From the NCBI GenBank assembly GCA_022447365.1, contig JAKVBL010000007.1:239545-303544 (forward strand): a DNA stretch of 64,000 nucleotides. The letters run 5' to 3'. The notes beneath the pieces were generated by a model that did not search any database, was not told the DNA's origin, and was given only the letters and a program-made list of their open reading frames with translations. The translations under genes were made by a program, and so were the position numbers. The stretch comes from Oleiphilaceae bacterium (lineage in GTDB: Bacteria; Pseudomonadota; Gammaproteobacteria; Pseudomonadales; Oleiphilaceae). Of this stretch, positions 9,427 to 19,013 are shown in pieces; the stretch's first letter is position 1, and each line of letters opens with the position of its first letter.

Positions 9427-10326
9427 ATGATCGCAATTGTTGGTGCCGGTGCCATAGGTCAAATGTGGGCCTATAAACTGGGTGCGGACAACTGCGTTTT
9501 TCTCGATACCAGACCGAATGGAACCAGTAAAACGATCAACATTACTGTTCAAGATCAACAAGTTACCAATGAGCTAACTGTTCGCCAGCACAATCTACAG
9601 ACACTCAAAGAAACTAAGCTCTACATCGAAGCAGTATTAATCTGCACCAAAAGTCATGCTGCTTGTTCAACAGCACATGCTCTGGACACTAATCTACTGA
9701 AAGCTATTCCTTTCGTTCTTTTCCAAAATGGGATGGGAAGCCAACATGAGATCGTTGAAGGGATTCAGCATCGCCCTATCTACGCAGCAAGTACTACTAG
9801 TGGCGCCAATATAGAGAAGCCAAATAGACTCGTTCTAGCTGGTGAAGGTACAACCCATTGCGGCCCTTTAAATAAGCACGCTTCACAACATGATGACTGG
9901 CCGTCATCACTAGCAAAAATAAGCTCTCACGCAGACTATAAGCACAATATTAAATCTACTTTGCAGCGTAAATTACTCATCAATTGCGGCATTAACGCGT
10001 TCACTGCGATCGAGAATTGTTCCAACGGCCAAATACGATCAACTCAAAGTTTCCAACAGTATTGGCCTTCACTGATTGACGAGTTGAGCGGACTTTCAAA
10101 TATCTATAAGTTAGAACTGACTAAAACCAATATAGTCGAAATGATCTTATCTGTTTGTGAAACGACCGCTGCTAATATCAGCTCTACCCTTCAAGACGTC
10201 CGGCAAGGAAAGAAAACCGAGATTAACGACATTAACGGTTTTGCGGCCAAACAATTAATAGCATCAGGTTTGTCAGCAACAACGAACACAATGCTAACGG
10301 AGCGCGTAAATGCACTTAGGAATTGA
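9427..10326 (+). CDS. panE: Ketopantoate reductase family protein (PanE/ApbA-like)
   Basis: 299 residues. The N-terminal Rossmann motif IVGAGAIGQMWAYKL (GxGxxG) binds NADPH. The C-terminal domain has RKLLINCGINAFTAI, containing the conserved K-xxx-N-xxx-N pattern, and LQDVRQGKKTEINDING, the family's D-x3-G-x-x-T-E-I block. The expected reaction is reduction of 2-dehydropantoate to pantoate in pantothenate (CoA) synthesis. The family also has paralogues of other substrate use, so the panE symbol is likely but not certain. Its last 17 bases overlap the start of the mak gene. Confidence 0.85.
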   Translation: MIAIVGAGAIGQMWAYKLGADNCVFLDTRPNGTSKTINITVQDQQVTNELTVRQHNLQTLKETKLYIEAVLICTKSHAACSTAHALDTNLLKAIPFVLFQNGMGSQHEIVEGIQHRPIYAASTTSGANIEKPNRLVLAGEGTTHCGPLNKHASQHDDWPSSLAKISSHADYKHNIKSTLQRKLLINCGINAFTAIENCSNGQIRSTQSFQQYWPSLIDELSGLSNIYKLELTKTNIVEMILSVCETTAANISSTLQDVRQGKKTEINDINGFAAKQLIASGLSATTNTMLTERVNALRN

Positions 10327-11203
10327 CCTAGGCGGAACAAAAACCGAAATCATGGTATTAAACGCTGATAACAAGGCCGTCTACAACAAGCGCGTTGCGA
10401 GCCCACAAGGCGATTACACAAAAACATTGACCAATCTCTCCTCACTTATCCTCGAAGCAGAGAAATCACTCGGACAGAGGTGCACGATAGGAATTGGGAT
10501 CCCTGGCAGCATATCGCCAACTTCAGGCTTGGTGCAAAACGCTAACTCAACCTGGCTAATTGGCAACAACCTTAAACAAGACCTCGAGTGTAGCATTGGT
10601 CGACCTGTCGCTTTAGCAAATGATGCTGATTGTTTCACGCTCAGCGAAGCATCAGATGGAGCAGCGAAAGATCAAACCTGTGTTTTTGGTGTAATACTCG
10701 GAACTGGAGTGGGTGGTGGAATCTGCATCAATCAACACATTCTGGTAGGCCCAAATGCGATTACAGGAGAATGGGGCCATAACGTCATGCCAGCACCCCT
10801 GCAAACTAATTCTAATGCTGCCCAATGCTATTGCGGAAAAACACATTGCATAGAAACCTACCTCAGCGGCCCAGCATTCGTTAGACGCACTATAGAAACA
10901 ACCGGAGCGGAGGCCTCTTCAGTACAAGAACTTTTAAAGCTAAGTACTGAAGACACACAGATTAAAGATGCATTTGAACGTTACTACGAAGGATTAGCGT
11001 ATGCTTTAGCCCAAGTCGTTAACGTCTTAGACCCCAATGCAATTGTTCTTGGAGGAGGACTAAGCAATCTTCGTGATCTGTATATCGAGGTTCCTAAACG
11101 CATTAAAAAATATGTATTTTCAGAACAATTTGAAACACCAATACAACCCGCAAAATATGGCGATGCAAGTGGCGTAAGGGGCGCGGCTTGGCTAGGAAGA
11201 TAG
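10310..11203 (+). CDS. mak: ROK-family fructokinase (Mak-like)
   Basis: 297 residues. The ATP-binding GIDLGGTKTE start, GIPGSISPTSGLV and NANSTWL segments, the GTGVGGG phosphate loop, GEWGHN, and the ROK zinc motif CYCGKTHCIETYLSGPA are all visible. Similarity to E. coli Mak (manno(fructo)kinase) is high over the whole length, including the C-terminal GDASGVRGAAWL. It phosphorylates fructose and perhaps other hexoses at C6. GGAG sits eight bases before the ATG, which lies inside the panE-like gene, so the two are coupled. Confidence 0.88.
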   Translation: MHLGIDLGGTKTEIMVLNADNKAVYNKRVASPQGDYTKTLTNLSSLILEAEKSLGQRCTIGIGIPGSISPTSGLVQNANSTWLIGNNLKQDLECSIGRPVALANDADCFTLSEASDGAAKDQTCVFGVILGTGVGGGICINQHILVGPNAITGEWGHNVMPAPLQTNSNAAQCYCGKTHCIETYLSGPAFVRRTIETTGAEASSVQELLKLSTEDTQIKDAFERYYEGLAYALAQVVNVLDPNAIVLGGGLSNLRDLYIEVPKRIKKYVFSEQFETPIQPAKYGDASGVRGAAWLGR

Positions 11204-11210
11204 CTCGAAG

Positions 11211-11750
11211 CTAGATCATTGAGAAATAGCGATTCCAATCAAACATAGGTCCTGGGTCTGTTTTTCTTTCTGGCGCAATATCACTATGACCAACAATATT
11301 ATCTTTCGAAACTATTGGGTACTCATCCATTAGTGCACGCGTTAAGTGAACTAAAGACTCGTATTGCGCATCAGTAAAAGCATCATCATCCTGCCCTTCA
11401 AGCTCAACACCAATGGAATAATCGTTACAGTTTTCCCGACCACAGAATGTGGACACACCAGCATGCCAAGCGCGATCTAAACACGACACAAACTGCGTAA
11501 CACGCCCATCACGTCGAATATAAAAATGAGCCGATACTTCCACTCCACGAATTTCATCGAAAAAAGGATGCATATCGTGGTCGAGGCGATTGAGAAAAAA
11601 GTCATCCACCTCATTACCACCATAAACGCCGGGCGGGAGACTAATGTTATGAATGACCAATAAAGACGGCTCAGAGCCATCAGGACGTTGATTGAAATTT
11701 GGTGAATCAAGGCGACGAACTTGCGTTAGCCACCCTTCATTTACGGTCAT
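11211..11750 (-). CDS. ampD: 1,6-anhydro-N-acetylmuramyl-L-alanine amidase AmpD
   Basis: 179 residues, typical AmpD length (Amidase_2 domain). The zinc ligands are visible: His in LLVIHNIS (about residue 34), His in IVGHSDIAPERKTDPGP (about 154) and the Asp of TDPGP (about 164). The basic ERK in that block is the family's catalytic loop. It is a cytosolic enzyme cleaving anhydro-muropeptides during cell-wall recycling and so controls AmpR-type beta-lactamase induction where ampC is present. No ampE follows; the gene is convergent with mak, seven bases apart. Confidence 0.96.
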   Translation of the reverse strand: MTVNEGWLTQVRRLDSPNFNQRPDGSEPSLLVIHNISLPPGVYGGNEVDDFFLNRLDHDMHPFFDEIRGVEVSAHFYIRRDGRVTQFVSCLDRAWHAGVSTFCGRENCNDYSIGVELEGQDDDAFTDAQYESLVHLTRALMDEYPIVSKDNIVGHSDIAPERKTDPGPMFDWNRYFSMI

Positions 11751-11792
11751 ATTGATAAAACCATTATTAAAAGCTTTATCAGTAAGCTTATA

Positions 11793-14201
11793 TCAAGAAC
11801 GAAGATTTGTGATGATGGATTCAAGCGCGCGATCAAATAACAAGCCATCGTTCAACGCGACGAGCTGGCCTTCACATAAATCTTTAGCAAGCTCATCTTT
11901 GTACTTCTCGTGAACCTTCACACCAGCTCGATTTACAAAAATGTGCTTACCCGTTGATTTAATAATCGCGGCAAGCTTACAGCGCTCTTTATTGTCACCA
12001 CCGCCAAACTCAAACCAACATCCAACTACAAAGCGCTCGACTTGTTGAACAAAAGGGTTGTCTGGCGCTAACTCGGGCGCGCGAGTTTCGGCTTGCTGGT
12101 CAACCAGTACGATACTTTCCTGTTTTTTGGGGAGCTTTTCGTTTTCTGCTTCAATTGCCGCGCGTTTCTCATTAGCCTGCTCGCATGCCTCTTGTAATTG
12201 TTTGAAATCATCTTCGAGCTCTAAAGTTGAACGTACTAGATCGCTTACTTCATCACTCTGTTCTGAAAAATCATCTTGCAGGAGTTCACTAGCTTCTTGC
12301 TGGTCAACCTCCCCCACTGGCGCAATTTCACTCAAATCAATTTGTTGCTGGAGAGCTTGAAGCGACAATACGTGCTGATCCTCTAGACCTGACAGAAGTC
12401 TTTTTGCCAAAGTATCGTCTAAAGCAACCTCGTCAAACCCTAAACGAACACGCTTAACGAGTGATGGAATCATTTTAAGAAGTTTAGCTCTCGCATCTTG
12501 CTCTGAAGGATCTGGACATAAGGACCAAACCAGTTCATTTACAATTGCTTTAGCCCCATTCCAAGCTTCGCTTTGCTCTCCCTCGCGCAGAAGTTTAAAG
12601 ACCAACACTTTACTCCACGCATCGCGTAGTAGTTCAACACCAAGATCCGGAACTGACTTCCCTTCAATCGCCTCGTTGATAACATCTTGCGCCGCTTGGC
12701 GCGCATCGTTAGCTGCAGCTTTACCACGCTCAGAGTCTCTAGTACGCTGTTCAACTAACAGGCCTCGTTTTCTTTCCGAATCAACGAAGCTTTCAAAGTC
12801 ACTCAATAAACCGTCGAACATAGACACGTCTTGCTCGAAGCCGTTAATAATTTGCTCTACGATACCCTCAAGCTTTTCTTTAAAGCGATCACGCCTTCCT
12901 TCACGCGGCGCATTCCAACCAATCGCTGAAGACGCGATTTCATTAAGAAGCTTACGTGCAGGATGCCCACCTTTGTTAAAGAAACTGTCATCGATCAACG
13001 CCACTTTCAAAATAGGTATCTGCAGTCGTGAAATGATGGCTTTCATTTCAGGCTGCAATTGACGATCTTCAAGAATGAATTCAAATAGCATCGACACAAG
13101 GTTGATCATGTCAGCATCGAGACTTTCATAAGCCTTTCCAACCGCTCCAGCGCTCTGATCTCTTAGCAAAGCAGCAAAATCAATGGCTTGATTCTCTCCA
13201 ACGAACGACCCAGCTTGCTCTAAGCTAAGTGACTGAGCGCGAGATAAAATCGCAACTAACTCGTTTTGTGAAATAACTGGTGCAGCTGAGGCTGAGGAAG
13301 AGCTGGCATGCAATCCTGAAACCGGCGTATTACCCTGAATAGGCTGACCTTGAGGATGCAGAAGTTGACGTAATGCGTCTAGATTAACTCCACTATTGCC
13401 TGCATCCGCATACTCAGGCGCTTCAACTCCCGAGCCGATGCTTGAATTTGCTGAGAAGGCTGTGCCATTCGAAGAAGGAACGGAGCTTTGCTGTACAGAT
13501 CGGTTTGTCTGCCTTACTTTAAATTCAGGCAATACTCCATCGTTAATAAGACTTTGATTTACATCAACATACAATTTCGGCAAAGCAACAAGAACATAAC
13601 GTTCAAAAAGCTTAAACAAGGTCAGCTTAACACGAATATTCGCTTCTAAGCTTTTGCACGCATCCACAAAACCTTCACACAAAGCTTCTGGCGCGAGCGG
13701 TATATTTCGATCTTCACATTCGCTCGTGTTCCACAGCACTTTCATACGCGCTTTTAATGCTGAAAGGTCTTCAGACGAACCAGACCGGACTCGTTGCACC
13801 ATTCCTTCGATCGCTACATCGAACTCTAAACTTTCATCATCCACTAAACTGAGCGAATCGATGGATGGAGCATCTTCGCTAACTTTCGGGTCAGCTTCCT
13901 TTTTAGATGGATGCTGAAAAGACTTAACCGCGGCACTTAGCGTTGATAATACAATTTGTTTTTTCTGGAGACGAAGCTCCCGCATCGCCTCAAAATACAA
14001 CGATTGATCATTATTACTTTCAGCCTTGTCAGCCATAGCAAACAAAGCATCATCCGCGTTATTAAACAGCTCAATCAAGGCAGCACGAATTTGCTCCTTG
14101 CCAATATCCCTAATTTTCACAAGCTCTTTTGGCAATGGAACACCGGCCGCTCCTTGAGGGGCCTTAACTCCATGAATACCAACTACTTTAGCGCTGGCCA
14201 T
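11793..14201 (-). CDS. DUF1631 family protein (paralogue A)
   Basis: 802 residues, cytosolic, no signal peptide or membrane segment. Landmarks are YFEAMRELRLQKKQI near residue 70, the conserved core RLQIPILKVAL ... HPARKLLNEIASSAIGW near residues 395-430, a charged coiled-coil-prone stretch (about 640-710), and a small C-terminal domain (about 725-800) with FVNRAGVKVHEK and LLFDRALESII. That C-terminal domain resembles a small beta-barrel of PilZ type, but no RxxxR motif is seen, so c-di-GMP binding is only a guess. A 695-aa-class paralogue is at 35501-37576. The biochemical function is unknown. Confidence 0.85.
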   Translation of the reverse strand: MASAKVVGIHGVKAPQGAAGVPLPKELVKIRDIGKEQIRAALIELFNNADDALFAMADKAESNNDQSLYFEAMRELRLQKKQIVLSTLSAAVKSFQHPSKKEADPKVSEDAPSIDSLSLVDDESLEFDVAIEGMVQRVRSGSSEDLSALKARMKVLWNTSECEDRNIPLAPEALCEGFVDACKSLEANIRVKLTLFKLFERYVLVALPKLYVDVNQSLINDGVLPEFKVRQTNRSVQQSSVPSSNGTAFSANSSIGSGVEAPEYADAGNSGVNLDALRQLLHPQGQPIQGNTPVSGLHASSSSASAAPVISQNELVAILSRAQSLSLEQAGSFVGENQAIDFAALLRDQSAGAVGKAYESLDADMINLVSMLFEFILEDRQLQPEMKAIISRLQIPILKVALIDDSFFNKGGHPARKLLNEIASSAIGWNAPREGRRDRFKEKLEGIVEQIINGFEQDVSMFDGLLSDFESFVDSERKRGLLVEQRTRDSERGKAAANDARQAAQDVINEAIEGKSVPDLGVELLRDAWSKVLVFKLLREGEQSEAWNGAKAIVNELVWSLCPDPSEQDARAKLLKMIPSLVKRVRLGFDEVALDDTLAKRLLSGLEDQHVLSLQALQQQIDLSEIAPVGEVDQQEASELLQDDFSEQSDEVSDLVRSTLELEDDFKQLQEACEQANEKRAAIEAENEKLPKKQESIVLVDQQAETRAPELAPDNPFVQQVERFVVGCWFEFGGGDNKERCKLAAIIKSTGKHIFVNRAGVKVHEKYKDELAKDLCEGQLVALNDGLLFDRALESIITNLRS

Positions 14202-14393
14202 AAAACTGTTCCGATAATTTAAACAAAATGAAGATGCTGGAGCGTCAATTTATCAACGCACAATAGAAGTATATAGCGTCATTTTATAATCGCCTGTGAC
14301 AATATGTTGCAAAGCGAATTAGTTCACATAGATAGAGAATTTAAATAACTCCGGCACACTCATCCTACAGATAGATTATTTTTCAAGAGTCCT

Positions 14394-14399
14394 TATAAT
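14394..14399 (+). promoter_or_regulatory. -10 box of the nadC promoter
   Basis: A perfect TATAAT at 14394-14399 is followed by GCGGCG. It overlaps an in-frame ATG at 14398, so that ATG cannot be transcribed as a start and the next ATG (14431) is the likely initiator. Confidence 0.6.
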
Positions 14400-14430
14400 G
14401 CGGCGTCCAACCAATGTGAGAGCACCCCAT

Positions 14431-15279
14431 ATGATTGAGCAAAGCACCATAGCTGAGGCCATTAAATCGAATGTTTCGCTAGCATTAAGTGAAGATATTG
14501 GCTCAGGCGACATAACCGCCATGCTCATTCCAGAAAACCAACGCGCAACAGCCACCGTCATAACTAGAGAGACCGCCATTTTGTGCGGCATAGATTGGGC
14601 CAATGCTGTATTTGAAGCCGTAGACTCATCACTAAAGGTGACTTGGCATTATTCAGAGGGAGACTCACTCGAGGCAAATCAAACTTTTCTGAGTCTAGAA
14701 GGAAATGCTCGCTCAATTTTGACAGCAGAGCGATGCGCCTTAAATTTCGTCCAAACTATGTCTGCGACCGCTACACTCGCAAACAACTATCATCAACTGG
14801 TAAAGCATACCGACGTAAAGATTCTTGATACACGAAAAACGCTTCCTGGACTACGTATTGCGCAGAAACACGCAGTAGCCGTTGGCGGTTGCACTAATCA
14901 TCGCGTCGGCTTATACGACGCATTTCTAATTAAGGAAAACCACATCATTGCCTGCGGCTCCATTGAAAATGCGGTTTCCAACGCTCACACAATCGCACCC
15001 GGAAAACCCGTCGAAGTAGAAGTTGAGTCTCTCGACGAACTCAAACAAGCTCTTGATGCAGGCGCAGATATCATCATGCTTGATAACTTTAGTCTCGACA
15101 TGATGCGCCAAAGCGTTGAGCTTTCTCGCGGACGAGCCAAGCTAGAAGCTTCAGGCAACGTAACCGACAAGACGCTCGTACCCATCGCGGAAGCGGGCGT
15201 CGATTATATTTCTATCGGCGCACTTACGAAGGATGTCAAAGCGATTGATTTATCGATGCGTTTCCAACATCAAGAATAA
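14431..15279 (+). CDS. nadC: Nicotinate-nucleotide pyrophosphorylase (quinolinate phosphoribosyltransferase)
   Basis: 282 residues. The QPRTase blocks are present: [56 protein letters not shown] (substrate pocket Arg, Lys and His) and [10 protein letters not shown] / IIMLDNFS near the C-terminal barrel. It converts quinolinate and PRPP to nicotinate mononucleotide in de novo NAD synthesis. An ATG 33 bases further upstream (14398) is in frame but sits inside the TATAAT box; ATG 14431 has GAGAG at good spacing and matches the usual MIEQ-like start. It is divergent from the DUF1631 gene, as in many Pseudomonas-type genomes. Confidence 0.96.
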   Translation: MIEQSTIAEAIKSNVSLALSEDIGSGDITAMLIPENQRATATVITRETAILCGIDWANAVFEAVDSSLKVTWHYSEGDSLEANQTFLSLEGNARSILTAERCALNFVQTMSATATLANNYHQLVKHTDVKILDTRKTLPGLRIAQKHAVAVGGCTNHRVGLYDAFLIKENHIIACGSIENAVSNAHTIAPGKPVEVEVESLDELKQALDAGADIIMLDNFSLDMMRQSVELSRGRAKLEASGNVTDKTLVPIAEAGVDYISIGALTKDVKAIDLSMRFQHQE

Positions 15280-15407
15280 CTGTCGCACCAGTAACAAACC
15301 GTTACAGTTTGCACGCAATCTCACATAGCGAAACACAGATTAACGACTAGAGTTCTACACCTCAAAACCAAGACCACATTGATCGCTGAAAACATTGATT
15401 TCAGCTC

Positions 15408-18188
15408 ATGCTAGGGAAAGACGTGTTTAAGCTCAAGCCGTTGATAAACAGATATAATATCCCCTTTATGCGCTCATGGCTGACGCAATCGGATAGTCAT
15501 CACTACACGTTAATTGTTGTTCTTTTCTTTACACTCCATTTAGCCCTAGCAAACCAACCACAAACACTAAGCATTGAGTCATTAACATGGCTATTAGGCG
15601 CTCTAGCTGTAGGACTCACCTACACATTCGGCTTCACAGGGCTAGTGCTAGCTCTCAGTGCAAACACCTTCACACAACATATCACGAGTTACCCTATTGG
15701 ACTGACAGGTCTTCTAGCTACATCAATCTATTTAACGACCTTGTCATTATCTATTTTGCTCCCTTACTACAAGCACGAAAACGAAAAACTAAGTGACAGA
15801 ATACTCGGAGATAGCACCGAAACAATTCAATTTATTGTACTGGCATTTATTGCATCAACACTCAGTGTTGGCCTATACACTCTAACACTAAAAATCGGCG
15901 CCGACATACACTCAGACCTACTTGCCACATACATGCGACAGACAGTTAGCTCTGCAATAATGATTACTTGCCTATGCCCCGCACTCACAATATGGAAATA
16001 CAAACGAAAATGGCCTAGCTTACCTTCGGATCCGAAAGAGTTTGCCGCTTGGAGTGTTTGCCTGATTGTGATCAGCCTACTCAGCTTATCTTTCACGAGA
16101 GAATGGTTAGCACTTTGCGCGTTACTACTAATATGGGCTGTGGTCAGATTTAGCTGGTTCGGTGTGTGCTTGGCTCTGGGTATCACAACTCTATTTATTG
16201 CACCTACGCAAACGAACTCAACCTACGAGGCTCAATCAGTCTCAAGTTGGATCACGCACAATATTGAGCTAATCGCTTGGTACGCACTCAGCGCGACAGT
16301 TCTTTATCTAGCATCACTACTTGCAGACCAACGAAAAACTGAAAAAAATCTAGAACAACGCGTTATCGAGCGAACCCAAGCATTAGATGAAGCAAATCAA
16401 GAACTTCGCCAAGAAATAAGAACGCGCTTTGCAACCGAGGACGAGCTAAAGAAATCGAACAAACGTTACCGCGCACTCATCGAAACCGCAGGCATTCCAG
16501 TCATTGTTATTAACGATAATTATCTCATTGAACACTGGAATTCGGCTTGCGAAGCGGTCAGCGGATATCGATATGAAGCAGTGTTGGGCAAAGATTTCCT
16601 ACGACTCTGCATTCCAAGCGAACAACATGAATCACTAATCTGGCGCCTCAACAAAGCAGCTGCCAGCTCAACGAATCAAGAAAACGTAGAAACAAAGCTG
16701 TTCACTGCACAACAATCAAAACGATCAATGCTGTGGAATATTAACTTCATATCCGACGAAAACTTGGAAGAACATGGCCAGTTTTTACTCATTGGGCAAG
16801 ATATATCAAACATTAAAGAAACACAGGACCAACTACACTACCTTGCTCACTTTGACACACTAACTGGCGCCGCTAACCGGCGATTATTTGAAGACCGCTG
16901 CAAACAAGGCATAGAAACGGCGAAGCGCTATAACACCCAACTAGCTTTAATTAGCATCGATATCGATCACTTTAAAAAGATAAACGACACACTCGGTCAT
17001 GATATTGGCGACGCACTATTAATAGAGCTAGTCGAACGTCTTACGCAGGGCATGCGCAAAGAAGACACCATCGCACGCCTCGGAGGAGATGAATTTGCAA
17101 TACTACTATCGAATATTTCGGGTCAAGACGGCGCTGAGCTCGTCGGCCGTAATCTAATCGAACACATCACAAAGCCTATAGAAGTAAAAAACAATGAGCT
17201 AATTATCACCTCAAGCCTAGGGATTACCCTTTTCCCCGACGATGGTGACAGCTATGAAAAACTACTTAAAAATGCCGACATGGCGATGTATAAAGCAAAA
17301 AATGCGGGTAGAAATAACATTCAATTTTATAACGAAGAAATGAACAAAGAGATGCAACGACAATGCGAAATTGAACAAGCATTGCGGACTGCCATCAACA
17401 CAAATCAATTTGAGCTTTATTATCAGCCCATTATCGACATCAATAATGGAGAGATCGTTGCACTTGAGGCGCTCACCCGATGGAATCACCCTAGCAAAGG
17501 AATATTACTTCCGGATGACTTTTTAAGCATTGCGGATCAAACAGGACTATTGCAGATCATTGGAAAATGGGCATTTAACCAATTATGCATTGAAGCAAAA
17601 TCAATCGAGAAAGCTTGTGGTAAACAACTTTCTTATGCGTTCAATCTTACTCGCAAACAATACAACCACCCTAGTCTGCTGAATATGCTTAGGGGAGCCT
17701 GCATAGAGCACAGCTTTAATCCCAATCGTCTAATACTAGAACTGTCAGAGAACACTCTTGCTCAATCTAGTAGCGACACCATTAAACAACTCAAAACACT
17801 CAAGAGTTTCGGTTGTGTCATTACTATTGATGGCTTTGGCGCGAACTCATCATCGCTAACGCGGCTTGACAGTCTCCCCATCGATATGATCAAACTCGAT
17901 CGACAAACCGTAGCGAGTTGCCTGCACAACAAAAAGAACAAACTTGTTATTGAATCTTTGCTCGCGATTGCCAAACAACTTGGCATAAAGAGCTTTGCAT
18001 CCGGCGTGGAAAACCTGTCGCAAGAATCATTTTTGCAGAGAAATCACTGCCAATACGTGCAAGGGTTTATGTATTCGGAGGCGCTACCTGCCGAACACCT
18101 TATTGCCTTGCTGCTAAACAACGCCCGTGAGAAAGAATTACATTCGGGAGATCAAATAGCATTACCACTCGGCATCACAGAACTATAA
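15408..18188 (+). CDS. Membrane GGDEF-EAL protein with MASE1-like sensor and PAS domain
   Basis: 926 residues: about eight hydrophobic segments (1-310, MASE1-like), a coiled coil (~315-350), a PAS domain (~355-475), GGDEF (~480-645) and EAL (~650-905). The cyclase half has RLGGDEF near residue 560 with an RKED I-site five residues before it, so it should make c-di-GMP with product inhibition. The EAL half keeps EAL (in LEALTRW), FNLT and ELSEN, but has IDGFG where active enzymes have DDFG, and ASGVE where most have AEGVE. The start is uncertain: ATG 15408 has no clear Shine-Dalgarno, GTG 15423 has AGGGA, and ATG 15468 follows a TATAAT at 15453-15458. Confidence 0.9.
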   Translation: MLGKDVFKLKPLINRYNIPFMRSWLTQSDSHHYTLIVVLFFTLHLALANQPQTLSIESLTWLLGALAVGLTYTFGFTGLVLALSANTFTQHITSYPIGLTGLLATSIYLTTLSLSILLPYYKHENEKLSDRILGDSTETIQFIVLAFIASTLSVGLYTLTLKIGADIHSDLLATYMRQTVSSAIMITCLCPALTIWKYKRKWPSLPSDPKEFAAWSVCLIVISLLSLSFTREWLALCALLLIWAVVRFSWFGVCLALGITTLFIAPTQTNSTYEAQSVSSWITHNIELIAWYALSATVLYLASLLADQRKTEKNLEQRVIERTQALDEANQELRQEIRTRFATEDELKKSNKRYRALIETAGIPVIVINDNYLIEHWNSACEAVSGYRYEAVLGKDFLRLCIPSEQHESLIWRLNKAAASSTNQENVETKLFTAQQSKRSMLWNINFISDENLEEHGQFLLIGQDISNIKETQDQLHYLAHFDTLTGAANRRLFEDRCKQGIETAKRYNTQLALISIDIDHFKKINDTLGHDIGDALLIELVERLTQGMRKEDTIARLGGDEFAILLSNISGQDGAELVGRNLIEHITKPIEVKNNELIITSSLGITLFPDDGDSYEKLLKNADMAMYKAKNAGRNNIQFYNEEMNKEMQRQCEIEQALRTAINTNQFELYYQPIIDINNGEIVALEALTRWNHPSKGILLPDDFLSIADQTGLLQIIGKWAFNQLCIEAKSIEKACGKQLSYAFNLTRKQYNHPSLLNMLRGACIEHSFNPNRLILELSENTLAQSSSDTIKQLKTLKSFGCVITIDGFGANSSSLTRLDSLPIDMIKLDRQTVASCLHNKKNKLVIESLLAIAKQLGIKSFASGVENLSQESFLQRNHCQYVQGFMYSEALPAEHLIALLLNNAREKELHSGDQIALPLGITEL

Positions 18189-18196
18189 GACGCCCT

Positions 18197-18979
18197 TTAA
18201 GCGTCCTGTAGCTCACCAACAATCTCTTCATGCAATGCCAAGAATTGTTCAGTCAAACTGTGCTTAGGTGCGAAATAGACCAGCGGCTTATTACTTTGAT
18301 GGGACTCTTTCATTTTTACGCTGGCTGATAATTTAACATCGAGAACAGGCAATCCCTCTTCAACCAACTCTTCAACCAATTTCCTAGGTAGACTTGCTCT
18401 TGGCTGAAACTGATTCACAACAATTCCTTCTATTTTTAGTGAATCATTATGATCTTCCTGGATATCCTGGATTTCACCCATGATTTGATAGAGCGCTTTA
18501 CGAGAGAAATCATCACAGTCGAAAGGAATCAAGACACAATCTGCAGCAATGAGCGCCGATCGGGTATAAAAATTTAATGCTGGCGCAGTGTCGATGTAAA
18601 TATCATCGAAGAAAGACTCCATTTCTCTTAATGCCGTCTTTAATTTATAAATCTTGTGCTTTGCTTCTAATTTACGCTCTAGAAACTCCAACTCAGGATG
18701 TGAAGGCATTACCGATAAATTATCGTAAGGGCTTTGATGAACAAACTCGCTCGCATCTTTATTGAAAAGATTAAACGACAAGGTCTGCTCAAAAAAATCT
18801 GCGACGGTGTGTTTCAATTCACTTGAGGAGACGCCCAACAAGTAATGCGTAGAGTTGCCCTGAGTATCAAGGTCAACCACTAACGTACGACGCCCCTTGG
18901 ATGCGCTAATTGCAGCCAAGTTACATGTGATACTAGATTTACCAACACCACCTTTTTGATTAAACACCACTCGAATCAC
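18197..18979 (-). CDS. ParA family ATPase, orphan
   Basis: 260 residues with the deviant Walker A box KGGVGKSSITCNLA at the N-terminus, the VVDLDTQGNSTH Walker A' segment and the IYIDTAPALN switch II region. Such MinD/ParA ATPases position chromosomes, plasmids or protein clusters by dimerising on DNA. No parB or parS site lies nearby, and it is the last gene of the hda operon, so a chromosomal cargo-positioning role is more likely than plasmid partition. It starts with GTG, eight bases after GGAG. Confidence 0.9.
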   Translation of the reverse strand: MIRVVFNQKGGVGKSSITCNLAAISASKGRRTLVVDLDTQGNSTHYLLGVSSSELKHTVADFFEQTLSFNLFNKDASEFVHQSPYDNLSVMPSHPELEFLERKLEAKHKIYKLKTALREMESFFDDIYIDTAPALNFYTRSALIAADCVLIPFDCDDFSRKALYQIMGEIQDIQEDHNDSLKIEGIVVNQFQPRASLPRKLVEELVEEGLPVLDVKLSASVKMKESHQSNKPLVYFAPKHSLTEQFLALHEEIVGELQDA

Positions 18980-19013
18980 TGTCGCTTCTCCTTAAACTTT
19001 GACGAGGACACTC

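Noticed and set aside
18189..18205. GACGC...GCGTC hairpin between the GGDEF-EAL gene and parA
   Set aside because: Only a 5-bp stem and no U-tract on either strand, so not called a terminator.
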